The notes under the pieces were generated by a model. It saw only the letters and a list, made by a program, of their open reading frames with translations, did not search any database and was not told the DNA's origin. Shown one piece after another: positions 62,203 through 64,000 of a stretch of 64,000 bases of DNA. Each line of letters starts with the position of its first letter. Positions within the stretch are counted from its first letter, which is position 1. The translations under genes and the position numbers were made by a program. The stretch is from Pterobdella sp. o SKG-2022. Lineage: Eukaryota > Annelida > Clitellata > Hirudinida > Piscicolidae. The stretch covers positions 24,634,359 through 24,698,358 of the forward strand of contig OZ038322.1 in assembly GCA_964035795.1 (NCBI GenBank). Direction: 5' to 3'.

Positions 62203-64000
62203 TTGCTATACAAATCATACATAAGATGTTTCTGAAAAGTTATCTTTTCAAAGTCTTTTTGTTTCCAACAACTTTATGATGTGACATCACCTGTCATGAA
62301 ATCTCATTAAAAATAAAGTTTGGACCTCAAAGCCAACAGAAGACAATTTATAATTCAGTTGATTGATAGTATTACATGGTAAGTAAGCTAAATTATTTCT
62401 TACTCTAGTATTGTAACAAAAAATGCTTCAAAAGATTTGGAAAGCTTAATTGTTATTGAATTTGTATAAAATCATGTGAGTATACCCTGTGAGACCATCT
62501 GTCATCAAAATGCATTCGCGTGACAAACTATGACTCACTGTTGAATTTGACAAACGCTCAAAATATTTTTGAGTCGAGTTTTTACATATATCTTTTGTAA
62601 TATTTGTTTATATCCAGTTTGATAAAATCTTTTTTTTTGATTATTTTTTTTAGAAAATGAGCTTATTAACTTTTAGAAATGTTTTTAGAGTTAGATTCAC
62701 TTCAGTTCTATTAATTTTGTTCTTACTGCTAATGAAAGCTTTGCAAGACAGCCGAGTGTGAATTATAGTGCTTGTCATTCTAATTACCTCATAAGCTGCT
62801 TCTCATATGGATTTTCATATTGTGATAAATGTTTAAAAATGTAAATTTTGGAATAAATTTTAAGAAAAAGGTTACAGTTGATTGGTAAGTTGATTTTGCT
62901 TTTTGAAATTATTTTGCGAACACAATTTGTTTGTAAAACCATGGCCAGATGTTGTATTTAAATTCCTGTCACACGTTTATTAGGGATGTTTCATTTATAA
63001 ATTTAAACTTAAATCCATTTTTTTCATTCATTGTTCATAATTTTTTTAGGATAAATTTGAGATTATGTTCTTACTCTCAGCTCTATGGTGGTCCCGGTTG
63101 CATCAAACCTCGCATTGTTCACTTACCATCTCCTCCATTTAGTTCACTGATGTACATTTTTACAATAAATTTGTTTATAAGCCATTTTTATTGTATGTAT
63201 GTTTTTGAACGGCAATAGTTACGCTCATCGGAAGTTGATAACTACTGTTAAAAATTAACAGTAATATGAATACACCAAATCAAGACATAAATTGAAAACC
63301 GGATAAATAAAAAAAAATTTTATTGTATTTCCCACTTTGAAAATAACTTCGCACTCAAAAAATTTTAGGAATTTAAAAAATTTTCAAGTGGGTATCAAAA
63401 ATTTATGAGCGACGCGTTCAGTCCAAACCCCATAAATCAAAAAAGCCACTATGAATTGATCTTATTAGAATGTATTCAAACTTAGTTCTCTTGTATCAGA
63501 TTCATGGAATAGATCTTTACACAACTTGATGTGGTGTGCAGATAGTGATAAAAAGCTTTGTTTTATGTTCGGCGTGGCTGGGAATTAGAACATAAGCTAC
63601 CTCTGTGTCCATTGATAAGCACTTTCATACATACAGCATAATTCGATGAAGCAGTTTGTACGTTAAAGGATTTTTTAAAACTTCGAAAAAAATGCTTAAA
63701 AAGAAAATATATTTATATTAATTGAAATAATTTTTTATATAGTTTGTTATCTTCAAAATTGTGTTGTTTAAAACAGAAATTTTGCTCAAAAGAAGATAAA
63801 TTATAAAAGCCATGATAGAAAGATTAATTGATGGGCCGCATTTCCAATCCAACTCATCTCATTTGCCGAGCATGTCTTTGTGTAGAACATTTGTGTTTTT
63901 ATGATGATTTTATAGATTACAAATACTATCTGAAAATTTAAAATAATATATATATTTGGTTATAAAAACTTTGTTACGAATTATTTACTCTGAAAAGGTT
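62203..64000. other. intergenic, no gene seen
   Basis: AT-rich. A frame at 63079-63150 behind an acceptor-like CTCTCAG (LYGGPGCIKPRIVHLPSPPF) is too weak to call. Confidence 0.5.

Overview
This is an AT-rich metazoan nuclear sequence. Genes are split by GT-AG introns of about 57 bp to 4 kb, and I see no operons or bacterial features. A serotonin-type (5-HT7-like) receptor, a tandem-domain receptor tyrosine phosphatase and a Star/FkbM-like protein point to a bilaterian. RTE-like LINE ends with ATG-triplet tails and a motif resembling abundant cephalopod/spiralian repeats hint at a spiralian invertebrate, but the sequence does not fix the species. Gene models were built by hand from splice sites, phase continuity and family motifs. 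In each of the five complete models all exon phases agree and the summed length divides by three.

Layout. (1) 1-5141, minus: eleven exons of a thioredoxin reductase. Both ends are missing: the C-terminal part is off the left edge and the N-terminus was not found. One intron holds an RTE-like LINE and a TIR element. (2) 5.9-12.3 kb: a transposon graveyard with two head-to-head LINEs, a 200-N assembly gap, a fragment of a MAP1-family microtubule protein and an L2-type LINE. (3) 12508-18159, plus: a ten-exon RhoGEF. (4) 18977-23922, plus: a 19-exon receptor protein tyrosine phosphatase with a short mucin-like ectodomain, an intact D1 and a dead D2. (5) 25509-35260, plus: a seven-exon type II membrane protein with an FkbM/Star domain. 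Two of its introns are swollen by LINEs. (6) 36429-37723, plus: a six-exon gankyrin (PSMD10) homologue. (7) 37.9-41.1 kb: a LINE with a restriction-like endonuclease nested in an older RTE-like LINE, then a TIR element. (8) 41.1-54.8 kb: a gene-poor stretch with satellites, a perfect 45-bp hairpin and at most weak exon candidates. (9) 54850-60694, plus: an eight-exon 5-HT7-like receptor with a very long C-terminal tail. (10) 60.7-64 kb: no supported gene, one long hairpin and a TATA-like site.

The host genes look unrelated in function and each seems to be an independent transcription unit. The most unusual material is in the mobile and structured DNA: three long inverted repeats, a TIR family whose copies share an open frame, a LINE with a decayed 2A-like motif before a zinc finger, and a MAP1 fragment and gap flanked by a 9-bp duplication inside a LINE. 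I found no clear evidence of a wholly new molecular system.
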